Source: Paulinella micropora (lineage: Eukaryota; Cercozoa; Imbricatea; Euglyphida; Paulinellidae). Taken from it: 64,000 nt of DNA. Below, piece after piece: positions 30,230-41,049 of the stretch (the stretch's first letter is position 1; each line of letters starts with the position of its first letter). Made by a program: the position numbers and the translations under genes. The notes beneath the pieces are model-generated. The model did not search any database. It saw only the letters and a list, made by a program, of their open reading frames with translations, and had not been told where the DNA came from. The DNA lies in NCBI GenBank assembly GCA_019918135.1, contig WBZZ01002394.1:80001-144000 (forward strand), written 5' to 3'.

Positions 30230-30891
30230 AAGGCTCCGTAGGCGACGAATTAGACCGCTTTGCATTAGAAACTCCCACGGCCTGCCTAGTCGGATGGACA
30301 GCCGATGATGACTGGACGGCCACGAAGCATAAAGCAGATTTCAAAGACAGGCTGCCGGCGGGGATGCCGGCGGGGATGGCATACATGGCCACCAACGCGC
30401 AAAGCTGGACACCGGGATATAGGCCCGATTCTCAAGCTGAGCTGTTGGACCAGCTGCAATTCATACGTCGCGTGTGCTGCGCGCAACACGAAGCTGAGGA
30501 CTGGCAAGACCTGCTGGAGGAGATCGACACCCAGTCGGACATCCTCAGCGAGGGGGATATAAAGCCGGGTCAGACCCATGAACATGAACACTCCTTTAAC
30601 GCATTTTTCGCGGATAGGACGCAGTCGTTCTGGGTACCCCAACATGTTCACCCTGAAAGGTCGGCGATTATCGCGGCTGCCGAGCGAACACACCGAACAG
30701 AGGGGCCTATAAGCCTAGTCACCAGTGCTCTCCAGCTGGATGACATGGATATGACGGTGGCGAGCCCCGAGGTGTTCGGTCAGTTGGCGAAGAGCTCTAA
30801 GGAATGGGGCGCCTTCATTGCTCACGCTATTGACCCGATAACAAATCCTGAGACGAGAGAAATAAGAGCCCATAAGAAAACTATGACCTAG
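30094..30891 (+). pseudogene. GYP2 end of RNase H and RNase H-integrase connector (fossil)
   Basis: It starts with the distal RNase H sequence (GRLARWQSELALYDFTIEYI...DSLSRM). About 200 residues of acidic, unassigned connector follow, including a direct LPAGMPAGM repeat. GYP1 has a connector of similar position and length in its Pol. Confidence 0.55.
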
Positions 30892-30949
30892 CATGATAAC
30901 CTCCTGTGGTATAAGGGGGCAGGCGGTAAGTGGGAAAAGACGCCTTCAA

Positions 30950-31743
30950 AGTGGACACTGTGGGTACCAACCCAGTTACGCAAGGCGATCCTTTTAGCCA
31001 CTCACCGCTCTGCTCTCAACTCACACACGGGAAGGGATAAAATGTCATGGTTCATTTCACGCAGGTTTTGGTGGCATGGCGTGCAGAAATCCATTGCCGA
31101 CACAGTCGACACATGCGAACACTGCAAGCAAACCAGGACACCACACAACAACGCTCAGAGAGGCCTTTATGGCGAATACAAGCTTGTTGAGAACCTATTC
31201 GAAACTTTGCATGTTGATTACGTAGGACCGCTACCGCGATCGGAGACCCACAATTATCGGTACATCCTGACAGCCATAGACCGCTTCTCGAATTATGTGT
31301 TCGCGGTACCAGTGGTGGAAAAGGATGCGGAATCGGCATGCGAGGCCCTGGTCGACCATGTCTTCCGATATACCGGAGTGCCGAAAAATGTGTACAGCGA
31401 TCGGGGATCGGAGTTTACGAACGAACTCTCCGCTCGGCTGTCCACAGTGTGGGGCTTTAAGTGGAAATACGTAACTGCATATTCACCAGAGAGCAACGGC
31501 AAAATCGAGAGGGTCCATAGACCGCTCAAGGCCGCGCTCCAGCAGTATTGTTGCGATAATCAGCACATATGGCACAAGGCCTTACCGTCTTTTGTGTTCT
31601 CCACGAACAACACCGCATCGAGGGCATTGGGCGGAAAAGCCACGGGCGCTTCCCCCCAATCTCCTGGTATACGGGCAGCACTTGAGGATTCCGGAGGAGC
31701 TGGTGTTACCAAACCTCCCGGAGGGGGGCTTTTTGGAGCATGA
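30950..31743 (+). pseudogene. GYP2 integrase region (fossil)
   Basis: A zinc-binding N-terminus (WFISRRFWWHGV, CEHCKQTRTP) is followed by a catalytic-core fold with LHVDYVGPLP, YSDRGSEFTN and SPESNGKIERVHR. These carry the acidic positions of a D,D-35-E integrase. Integrase joins element DNA to the chromosome. The core is more complete here than in GYP1. Confidence 0.75.
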
Positions 31744-31759
31744 TGAGCTGATGGCCTGT

Positions 31760-32448
31760 CGCCTACGAGTTATGGCGGTAGCCAGACACTACGTCATGAA
31801 GGCACGGGAGGCCGAAGAGGCTCACAAACAAAACCAGCAGACGCCGAACAAAGTCAAGTATGAGTCGGGGGACTACCATAAAGGGGACCTAGTCTTCCTG
31901 TACCCCAGGTACCCAACTTTGTTAGCGTCAAACTCTTTCCGATGTGGCAAGGCCCTTACACTGTCGTAGAACAAGTAGGTGCTTTGACAGACCGAATACA
32001 GGGAAAGGGTAAGACACTAGTAGTACATGTACGGCGGCTGATGCGTTTTAACCCCATGCTGGATCGTAACGAAACGATGACAGAAGCGGTACAGAAGCTG
32101 GAACACAGTTTAAGGCCGCCGCCCAAGCGCCGAGACAAGACGGCCGAGGCGAAAGAGAACCCGACACAACCCTTGCCGGCCGAAGCCGAGGGGAATGATC
32201 CGAATAATTACGAAGCCGAAGAAGTCGCGGCTGAACAAGCCGACATTTCCGAGGGGGACGTTATCGCGCCAGGACCGACCAACCAACTGCAGTCGGAGCA
32301 GGAGGAGAAGGCTGAACCGGTGCCAAGAACAAGCACGTACCAACGACATTTCCCACGAACAGTCTGGGTTGTGTGGAAAAAAAAGGGTTGCTTGGATTTC
32401 AGTTTGAAAAAAAATGGTTGCCAGCGAAAGATGGCCGGCCTATTTTAG
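31760..32448 (+). pseudogene. GYP2 GPY/F-like tail and acidic C-terminus (fossil)
   Basis: A helical region is followed by GDYHKGDLVFLYPRYP, MWQGPYTVVEQVGAL and VVHVRRLMRFNP, which parallel the GPY/F module of GYP1. The end is an acidic, Glu-rich tail. It is close to the 3' limit of recognisable element sequence. Confidence 0.6.
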
Positions 32449-32519
32449 TAAAAAAGAAAAATACGATTTCTACGATTTCTGCGGCGACAAAGTTTTTTTC
32501 TAAAATGGGGCCGGCCGTT
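32430..32519. repeat. Inverted repeat after GYP2 coding region
   Basis: GGCCGGCCTATTTTAG (32433-32448) pairs with CTAAAATGGGGCCGGCC (32500-32516), and weaker pairing extends on both sides (GCGAAAG with GTTTGCG; the A run with the T run). The loop of about 50 bases has a direct repeat of TACGATTTC. It could be a terminator-like or packaging structure, or a small foldback insertion. Confidence 0.6.
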
Positions 32520-32759
32520 TGCGTGGGAAAATTTGAACAGTGTGGTGCAAACCTTCGTTGGGCAAGATGTCGTTGGCAGGTTCTTGCTCTCTTCACCATG
32601 TTGTGTATCACAGGTACGTCGACATCTCATCCGACTCAAGAACAGGTCTTTTCGGCTTTTCTTTGTTGCATCCCCCCCTTTTTTTTCCAGCCAGGAGCTT
32701 GGATAGCTTTCCCGCGTCGCGCCAGCTGACAACAGGTCGTCTCTTCTTTCGCAGTTCTT

Positions 32760-33670
32760 CTCTTCCTTGCATCCTTCTCGTATATACTCTCTCTCTCTCT
32801 CCCTCTCTCTCAAAGTCCCTCTCTGTCTCGTCTTCTTGCTTGCTTCTTTGAATTTCAGAACTCTTTTCGTTCCATTCATTTTCTCTTGTTCTCTTTCTTT
32901 TTCTTTTTCTTTCTTTTCTTTCTTTTCTTTCTTTCTTTCTTTCTTTCTTTTGCCCTCATACTTGCTAATCCTTCCTTTCTTTCTTTCTTTTCTATCTTTC
33001 TTTTCTCTTTTCTCTCTTTTCTTTCTTTTTTTTATTTTCTTTCTTTTCTTTCTTTTTTTATTTTCTTTCTTTTGTTCTATTTCTTATCTTTCGTTTCTTT
33101 CTTTCTTTCTCTCTCTCTCTTTTTTCTTTCTTTTCTTTCCTTTCTTTTTTCTCTTTTCCTTCCGCATTTTTTCTTTTCTCTTCTTTTCTTTTTATCTCTT
33201 TCTCTTGCTCTTACACTTGGTAATCCTTCTCTCTTTTCCTTCTTTGTTCGGAAGTTTTCTCTCCTTTCTTTTCTTTCCTTTCTTTTTTCTCTTTTCTGTC
33301 CACCTTTTTTTCTTTTCTCTCTTTTTACTCTTTCTCTTGCCCTTACACTTGGTAATCCTTCCTTTCTCTCTTTTCTTTCTTTCTTTCTTTTCTTTGTTCT
33401 TTTCTTTCTTTCTTTTTTACATTCTTTTCTTTTTCTCTGTCTCTGTCTTTTTTTTCGTTTCTTTTCTTTCCCTCTCTTTTCTTTTTCTATTGTCTTTTTC
33501 GTTTCTTTCTTTTCTCCCTCTCTTTTCTTTATTTTCTCTTTTTCTTTTCTTTTTTTTAAATATATATTGCCCTTAAACTTAGTAATCCTTCCTTTCTTTT
33601 CTTTGTCGGTTCTTTTCTTTCTTTCTCTTCTTGTTTTCTTTCTCTCTCTCTCTCTCTCTCTTTTCCCCGT
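32760..33670. repeat. CT-rich minisatellite, copy 1
   Basis: About 900 bp is almost purely pyrimidine on the top strand (TTTCTTTC). It is punctuated by four copies of an anchor like TGCCCTTACACTTGGTAATC, near 32951, 33206, 33330 and 33568. The anchors show this is a decayed long-unit satellite, not just a microsatellite. Ser/Phe/Leu frames through it are not genes. Confidence 0.85.
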
Positions 33671-33698
33671 ATTATTGATACTATTATTATTATATCAT

Positions 33699-33964
33699 GG
33701 ACACCGTGATAGCCCAGTGGTCAAGTTCTACCATCTGGACCCTGTCGCCAGTTCGATTTCCGTCGGTGCCACCAGTATTTTCATTGAACATACCGATCCG
33801 TCTGGACCAGTATTTTCATTGAAAATACCGGCCCGTCTGGAAGTGTTGGAACTGCCCTTGCGGGGGCGTCATTAGAGCTTATCGTCAATTCTTCGTACTC
33901 CCCTCACGGGTGAGACGATGGAGGCGCATGTGCAGAAATGCATCAGCCATTGACAGAGAAGCAC
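33699..33964 (+). mobile_element. SINE family A, copy A1
   Basis: Full-length member. The head has a pol III A box (TAGCCCAGTGG, matching TRGCNNAGTGG) and B box (GTTCGATTCC) about 41 bases apart, then CGGTGCCACCA, a tRNA-like 3' end with CCA. The body has a 35-bp direct repeat (ACCAGTATTTTCATTGAACA). The 3' domain is at 33920-33964, with (ATT)n after it. Confidence 0.75.
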
Positions 33965-34030
<66 letters not shown>

Positions 34031-34298
34031 GGACACCGTGATAGCCCAGTGGTCAAGTTCTACCATCTGGGCCCTGTCGCCAGTTCGATTCCCGTCGGTG
34101 CCACCAGTATTTTCATTGAACATACCGGTCTATTTCTGGACCAGTATTTTCATTGAACATACCGGCCCGTCTGGAAGTGTTGGAACTGCCCTTGCGGGGG
34201 TGTCATTAGAGCTTATCGTCAATTCTTCGTACTCCCCTCACGGGTGAGACGATGGAGGCGCATGTGCAGAAATGCATCAGCCATTGGCAGAGAAGCAC
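34031..34298 (+). mobile_element. SINE family A, copy A2
   Basis: Full-length, starting GGACACCGTGATAGCCC at the end of A1's tract. It carries the CTATTTCTGG variant between the two internal repeats. Confidence 0.75.
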
Positions 34299-34326
34299 TA
34301 TTATTATCATTATTATTATTATTATT

Positions 34327-34723
34327 TCAAGGCGTTAAACTGTGACGCCAACTCATAACCCTTTGGTGGTAGATGCTTGGGAGGAGGGTCGTTGCGCGCG
34401 TAAAAGATCTTAAACTCCGCATATGCTGGTTGATAGCCCAGGACCCAGCAGACACCAGATTGTTATGGGTGGGGTTTCGAGGCAGCTCTAGCAACCGCGC
34501 TTGGTGTATGCACTTGCACATTCGGTGACGTCTTGCAAGAGGTTGCTGGGACTGCGGAATAACCTCGGCTTAGTGCAGTCTTGCCCTCAGGAGCTCCATC
34601 GGTGGCCCCGATCATCAGGCGAGAGACTGACACGGGGGGGTGGAGGACCTCGAACAAGGATATTGGAGGCTTATGTCCGTTGAGGATATGCCATTAGCTG
34701 CATCAGTACGCCTCAGATATAGT
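34327..34723 (+). mobile_element. Retroposon family C, copy C1
   Basis: About 400 bp starting CAAGGCGTTAAACTGTGACG and ending CGCCTCAGATATAGT before (ATT)n. The 3' end has GGAGGCTTATG-TCC-loop-GGA-TATGCCATTAGCTG, related to the shared tail. No clear pol III boxes. Confidence 0.55.
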
Positions 34724-34755
34724 ATTATTATTATTATTATTTTTATTATTATTAT

Positions 34756-35204
34756 GGACACCGTGATAGCCCAGTGGTCAAGTTCTACCATCTGGGCCCT
34801 GTCGCCAGTTCGATTCCCGTCGGTGCCACCAGTATTTTCATAACCCTTTGGTGGTAGATGCTAGGGAGGAGGGTCGTTGCGCGCGTAAAAGATCTTAAAC
34901 TCCGCATATGCTGGTTGATAGCCCAGGACCCAGCAGACACCAGATGGTTATGGGTGGGGTTTCGAGGCAGCTCTAGCAACCGCGCTTGGTGTATGCACTT
35001 GCACATTCGGTGACGTCTTGCAAGAGGTTGCTGGGACTGCGGAATAACCTCGGCTTAGTGCAGTCTTGCCCTCAGGAGCTCCATCGGTGGCCCCGATCAT
35101 CAGGCGAGAGACTGACACGGGGGGTGGAGGACCTCGAACAAGGATATTGGAGGCTTATGTCCGTTGAGGATATGCCATTAGCTGCATCAGTACGCCTCAG
35201 ATAT

Positions 35205-35207
<3 letters not shown>
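34756..35207 (+). mobile_element. Chimeric retroposon: family A head joined to family C body (A3/C2)
   Basis: 34756-34840 is the tRNA-like head of family A up to AGTATTTTCA. From 34841 the sequence is family C (TAACCCTTTGGTGG onward) to its 3' end. The join falls at TCAT, present in both parents at that point. Confidence 0.7.
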
Positions 35208-35285
<78 letters not shown>

Positions 35286-35290
35286 TTTAT

Positions 35291-35386
35291 TCGAGTGTTT
35301 GGAGCGGAGCCGCGTCACCGAACGGCCCCGTGCTACCAATGGAGGCACATGTCCGACAGGATCAAAGGCCAATTGACTGATAAGTC
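35291..35386 (+). mobile_element. Retroposon family B, copy B1 (5' truncated)
   Basis: GTTTGGAGCGGAGCCGCG to TGATAAGTC, then ATT/ACT tract. The 3' domain has GGAGGCACATG, hairpin GTCC-GACA-GGAT, CCAATTGACTG. Its 5' end is shorter than B2. Confidence 0.55.
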
Positions 35387-35490
35387 TATTATTATTATTA
35401 TTAATATTATTATTACTACTATTACCATTACTATTCCTACTACTACTACCGGTACTATGATTATTATTATTATTATTATTATTATATCAT

Positions 35491-35756
35491 GGACACCGTG
35501 ATAGCCCAGTGGTCAAGTTCTACCATCTGGGCCCTGTCGCCAGTTCGATTCCCGTCGGTGCCACCAGTATTTTCATTGAACGTAACGATCCGTCTGGACC
35601 AGTATTTTCATTGAACATACCGGCCCGTCTGGAAGTGTTGGAACTGCCCTTGCGGGGGTGTCATTAGAGCTTATCGTCAATTCTTCGTACTCCCCTCACG
35701 GGTGAGACGATGGAGGCGCATGTGCAGAAATGCATCAGCCATTGACAGAGAAGCAC
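35491..35756 (+). mobile_element. SINE family A, copy A4
   Basis: Full-length family A with both pol III boxes and both internal repeats. The first internal repeat has a CGTAACGATCC variant. Confidence 0.75.
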
Positions 35757-36515
<759 letters not shown>

Positions 36516-36521
36516 TACTAC

Positions 36522-36695
36522 TAGGGAGTACATAGGCCATCGGTCCTTTCCATGGGCTGATTGGTATAAAGCTCCTAGAGTAATGTTCTATGCAGTCACT
36601 TCCTTTATTCCACCGATTGGTGTGGAGACTTTCCTTATGGAATGGAGGACTGGATGCACATGGCCTTTTGGCTCAGCAATTGGCAGGAGATACAC
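36522..36695 (+). mobile_element. Retroposon family D, copy D1
   Basis: About 174 bp, TAGGGAGTACATAGGCC to GGAGATACAC. The 3' domain is GGATGCACATG, hairpin GGCC-TTTT-GGCT, CAGCAATTGGCAG, then ATT/ACT tract. No pol III box was seen, so it may be a 5'-truncated piece of a longer element such as a LINE. Confidence 0.5.
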
Positions 36696-36745
36696 TATTA
36701 CTACTACTATTACCATTACTATTACTATTACTACTACTAGTACTA

Positions 36746-36810
<65 letters not shown>

Positions 36811-36812
36811 TT

Positions 36813-36926
36813 TGCACATTGCACCGCCAGTCGGGCCTTTGGAGCGGAGCCGCGTCACCGAACGGCCCCGTGCTACCAATGGAGGCACATGTCCGACAGG
36901 ATCAAAGGCCAATTGACTGATAAGTC
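36813..36926 (+). mobile_element. Retroposon family B, copy B2
   Basis: Longer than B1 at the 5' side (GCACATTGCACCGCCAGTCG). Same 3' domain with GTCC-GACA-GGAT. Followed by about 150 bp of ATT repeats. Confidence 0.55.
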
Positions 36927-37079
<153 letters not shown>

Positions 37080-37310
37080 GGACACCGCGATAGCCCAGTG
37101 GTCAAGTTCTACCATCTGGGCCCTGTCGCCAGTTCGATTCCCGTCGGTGCCACCAGTATCTTCATTGAACATACCGGTCCGTCTGGAAGTGTTGGAACTG
37201 CCCGTGCGGGGGTGTCATTAGAGCCTATCGTCAATTCTTCGTACTCCCCTCACGGTTGAGACGATGGAGGCGCATGTGCAGATTTGCATCAGCCATTGAC
37301 AGAGAAGCAC
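37080..37310 (+). mobile_element. SINE family A, copy A7 (single internal repeat)
   Basis: Full head with both boxes, but only one copy of the 35-bp body repeat, and a GATT hairpin loop. This may represent the form before the internal duplication, or a deletion between the repeats. Confidence 0.72.
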
Positions 37311-37388
<78 letters not shown>

Positions 37389-38010
37389 GGAGGGGTGCAC
37401 AGTATGGCACCCCACGGGAAGAGGAGGTGGTTGGGCCTCTTCCCACCGGTTTCGAGGCTATGTCGTTGTGTTGGCTCCGAGGCTATGTTGTTGTGTTGGT
37501 TCCGAGGCTATGTAGTTGTGTTGGTTCCGAGGCTCTGTTGTTGTGTGGGTTCCGAGGCTATGTCGATGTGGGTTCCGAGGCTATGTTGTTGTGTTGGTTT
37601 CGAGGCCATGTCGTTGTGTTGTTTTTTATAAGACATACACCACGTGGGATCAAAGGGGTATTTACATTCCGCGATCTAGGGGTGGTGACGGGTTTCGAGG
37701 CGTCCCAGATACTTACCACAAAACGTCCTCATGCGCTGGCAGACCGCATGAAATGTCTGCTAGCCCTGTGAGTACCTCCATGCGGGACCTACCCAGTCTC
37801 GTGGAGCTCTCACGCGGGGAAGATCAATCATTTGTAGTTGATTTCCTGCAAGGTACCCGACACTGTGCGGGTAGTAGGGACTTCCTTTTGGGGCCTTCTA
37901 TGCAGGATGGTTAGAGTCACTCTTCCCTCCCCAACATACTCACTGTAGTCCCTGTTGGGTCGAGGGATGGAGGCGCATGGCCCTCGGGCTCAGCCATGAC
38001 AGATCAATAT
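37389..38010 (+). mobile_element. Retroposon family E, copy E1
   Basis: About 620 bp, GGAGGGGTGCACAGTATGGC to CAGATCAATAT, then ATT tract. The 3' domain is GGAGGCGCATG, hairpin GGCC-CTCG-GGCT, CAGCCATGACAG. It contains a 26-bp minisatellite (37449-37620). Frames through it show no motif. Confidence 0.55.
37449..37620 (+). repeat. 26-bp minisatellite inside family E copy E1
   Basis: Seven imperfect units of GGTTCCGAGGCTATGTTGTT followed by GTGTT. The sister copy E2 has a single unit at the same place, so the array expanded or contracted within the family. Confidence 0.85.
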
Positions 38011-38011
38011 A

Positions 38012-38077
<66 letters not shown>

Positions 38078-38533
38078 CGAGGGGTGCACAGTATGGCACC
38101 CCACGGGAAGAGGAGGTGGTTGGGCCTCTGCCCACTGGTTCCGAGGCTATGTTGTTGTGTTGGTTTTATAAGACATACGCCACGTGGGGTCAAAGGGGTA
38201 TATACATTCCGAGATCTAGGGTGGTGACGGGTTTCGAGGCGTCCCAGACACTTACCGTAAAACGTCCTCATGCGCTGGCAGACCGCATGAAATGTCTGCT
38301 ACCCCCCTTGAGTACCTCCATTCGACTTATACCCAGTCTTGTGGAACTCTCATAGGGAACATCAATCATTTGCAGTTGATTCCCTGCAAGGTATCCGACA
38401 CGCCGGGCGGGTAGCTATTCAGGTATGGTTAAAGTCACTCTTCCCTCCCCAACATTCACTGTTGTGACTGTTGGGTCGAGGGATGGAGGCGCATGGTCCT
38501 TGGACTCAGCCATGACAGATCAATACAATACAC

Positions 38534-38534
<1 letters not shown>
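38078..38534 (+). mobile_element. Retroposon family E, copy E2
   Basis: Same start and end as E1 but with one minisatellite unit. Its hairpin is GGTC-CTTG-GACT. Against E1, a C-to-T change in one arm is matched by a G-to-A change in the other, keeping the pair. Confidence 0.55.
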
Positions 38535-38573
<39 letters not shown>

Positions 38574-38575
38574 GT

Positions 38576-38842
38576 GGACACCGTGATAGCCCAGTGGTCA
38601 AGTTCTACCATCTGTGCCCTGTCGCCAGTTCGATTCCCGTCGGTGCCACCAGTATTTTCATTGAACATACCGGTCTATTTCTGGACCAGTATTTTCATTG
38701 AACATACCGGCCCGTCTGGAAGTGTTGGAACTGCCCTTGCGGGGTGTCATTAGAGCTTATCGTCAATTCTTCGTACTCCCCTCACGGGTGAGACGATGGA
38801 GGCGCATGTGCAGAAATGCATCAGCCATTGACAGAGAAGCAC
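38576..38842 (+). mobile_element. SINE family A, copy A8
   Basis: Full-length, both boxes, CTATTTCTGG variant. It has no counterpart in the second array, where E2 is followed directly by the A9 equivalent. Confidence 0.75.
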
Positions 38843-38900
<58 letters not shown>

Positions 38901-38901
<1 letters not shown>

Positions 38902-39071
38902 GATCCGTCTGGACCAGTATTTTCATTGAACATACCGGCCCGTCTGGAAGTGTTGGAACTGCCCTTGCGGGGGTGTCATTAGAGCTTATCGTCAATTCTT
39001 CGTACTCCCCTCACGGGTGAGACGATGGAGGCGCATGTGCAGAAATGCATCAGCCATTGACAGAGAAGCAC
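38901..39071 (+). mobile_element. SINE family A, copy A9 (5' truncated)
   Basis: Starts in the body at CGATCCGTCTGGACC, after the head, directly at an ATT tract end. The 3' domain is complete. Confidence 0.7.
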
Positions 39072-39123
<52 letters not shown>

Positions 39124-39391
39124 GGACACCGTGATAGCCCAGTGGTCAAGTTCTACCATCTGGGCCCTGTCGCCAGTTCGATTCCCGTCGGTGCCACCAG
39201 TATTTTCATTGAACATACCGATCCGTCTGGACCAGTATTTTCATTGAACATACCGGCCCCCGTCTGGAAGTGTTGGAACTGCCCTTGCGGGGGTGTCATT
39301 AGAGCTTATCGTTAATTCTTCGTACTCCCCTCACGGGTGAGACGATGGAGGCGCATGTGCAGAAATGCATCAGCCATTGACAGAGAAGCAC
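39124..39391 (+). mobile_element. SINE family A, copy A10
   Basis: Full-length family A. Its tract changes from ATT to a long ACT tract (39408-39466). Confidence 0.75.
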
Positions 39392-39418
39392 TATTATTAT
39401 TATTATTACTATTACTAT

Positions 39419-39468
<50 letters not shown>

Positions 39469-39473
39469 TTATT

Positions 39474-39716
39474 GGCAGCTCTAGCAACCGCGCTTGGTGT
39501 ATGCACTTGCACATTCGGTGACGTCTTGCAAGAGGTTGCTGGGACTGCGGAATAACCTCGGCTTAGTGCAGTCTTGCCCTCAGGAGCTCCATCGGTGGCC
39601 CCGATCATCAGGCGAGAGACTGACACGGGGGGGTGGAGGACCTCGAACAAGGGTATTGGAGGCTTATGTCCGTTGAGGATATGCCGTTAGCTGCATCAGT
39701 ACGCCTCAGATATAGT
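39474..39716 (+). mobile_element. Retroposon family C, copy C3 (5' truncated)
   Basis: Starts GGCAGCTCTAGCAACCGC inside the family C body. It ends at ATATAGT without an ATT tract, joined straight to C4. Confidence 0.55.
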
Positions 39717-40200
39717 AAATCTGCCTTGGAGTGTTGACTGTGACATATTTGAGGGAAATCCCGATGAAAAAACCTAGTCACACTTGCTAAACAGAGTTCC
39801 AGCCCAATGGCCTCAAGGCGTTAAACTGTGACGCCAACTCATAACCCTTTGGTGGTAGATGCTGGGGAGGAGGGTCGTTGCGCGCGTAAAAGATCTTAAA
39901 ATCCGCATATGCTGGTTGATAGCCCAGGACCCAGCAGACACCAGATTGTTATGGGTGGGGTTTCGAGGCAGCTCTAGCAACCGCGCTTGGTGTATGCACT
40001 TGCACATTCGGTGACGTCTTGCAAGAGGTTGCTGGGACTGCGGAATAACCTCGGCTTAGTGCAGTCTTGCCCTCAGGAGCTCCATCGATCATCAGGCGAG
40101 AGACTGACACGGGGGGGTGGAGGACCTCGAACAAGGGTATTGGAGGCTTATGTCCGTTGAGGATATGCCATTAGCTGCATCAGTACGCCTCAGATATAGT
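39717..40200 (+). mobile_element. Retroposon family C, copy C4 (longest)
   Basis: Carries about 95 bp of extra 5' sequence (AAATCTGCCTTGGAGTG to CCCAATGGCC) before the usual CAAGGCG start. This is the best estimate of the full-length element, about 484 bp. The C3-C4 junction without a tract looks like a head-to-tail dimer. Confidence 0.55.
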
Positions 40201-40205
40201 ACTAC

Positions 40206-40247
<42 letters not shown>

Positions 40248-40513
40248 GGACACCGTGATAGCCCAGTGGTCAAGTTCTACCATCTGGGCCCTGTCGCCAG
40301 TTCGATTCCCGTCGGTGCCACCAGTATTTTCATTGAACATACCGGTCCGTCTGGACCAGTATTTTCATTGAACATACCGGTCCGTCTGGAAGTGTTGGAA
40401 CTGCCCTTGCGGGGGTGTCATTAGAGCCTATCGTCAATTCTTCGTACTCCCCTCACGGGTGAGACGATGGAGGCGCATGTGCAGAAATGCATCAGCCATT
40501 GACAGAGAAGCAC
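40248..40513 (+). mobile_element. SINE family A, copy A11
   Basis: Full-length, both boxes, two internal repeats, shared 3' domain, ATT tract. Confidence 0.75.
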
Positions 40514-40552
<39 letters not shown>

Positions 40553-40822
40553 GGACACCGTGATAGCCCAGTGGTCAAGTTCTACCATCTGGGCCCTGTC
40601 GCCAGTTCGATTCCCGTCGGTGCCACCGGTATTTTCATTGAACATACCGGTCTATTTCTCTGGACCAGTATTTTCATTGAACATACCGGCCCGTCTGGAA
40701 GTGTTGGAACTGCCCTTGCGGGGGTGTCATTAGAGCTTATCGTCAATTCTTCGTACTCCCCTCACGGGTGAGACGATGGAGGCGCATGTGCAGAAATGCA
40801 TCAGCCATTGACAGAGAAGCAC
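40553..40822 (+). mobile_element. SINE family A, copy A12
   Basis: Full-length with the CTATTTCTCTGG variant between internal repeats. Confidence 0.75.
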
Positions 40823-40850
40823 TATTATTATTATTATTATTATTATTATT

Positions 40851-41023
40851 TAGGGAGTACATAGGCCATCGGTCCTTTCCATGGGCTGATTGGTATAAAG
40901 CTCCTAGAGTAATGTTCTATGCCGTCACTTCCTTTATTCCACCGATTGGTGTGGAGACTTTCCTTATGGAATGGAGGACTGGATGCACATGGCCTTTTGG
41001 CTCAGCAATTGGCAGGAGATACA
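40851..41023 (+). mobile_element. Retroposon family D, copy D2
   Basis: Nearly the same as D1; hairpin GGCC-TTTT-GGCT, then ATT tract. Confidence 0.5.
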
Positions 41024-41049
41024 TTATTACTATTATTATTATTATTATT

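Larger units (their letters stand above)
22961..32448 (+). mobile_element. Broken Ty3/gypsy-like element GYP2, copy 1
   Basis: A second, distinct gypsy element lies downstream of GYP1 in the same orientation: Gag-like region with CCCH finger, protease, spacer domain, RT, RNase H, integrase and C-terminal tail. The order and RT motifs place it in Ty3/gypsy. Reading is interrupted about eight to ten times, so it is a fossil. LTRs could not be found: the sequence 5' of gag (22961-23744) does not resemble that after 32448, so the stated ends are the limits of recognisable content. From 25305 onward it is part of the 22.6-kb duplicated segment. Confidence 0.8.

Noticed and set aside
22961-32760. 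LTRs for GYP2
   Set aside because: Sequence before gag and after the last reading frame was compared by eye and shows no direct repeat; none is claimed.
33699-33780. A functional tRNA gene
   Set aside because: The D stem does not pair (GCCC against AAGT), there are extra bases after the 5' acceptor strand, and it occurs in many copies with a constant non-tRNA body. It is a SINE head.
32767-33875. Long Phe/Ser/Leu frames resembling a membrane protein
   Set aside because: They come from the CT-rich satellite; both long frames overlap in different phases and have no start context or motif.
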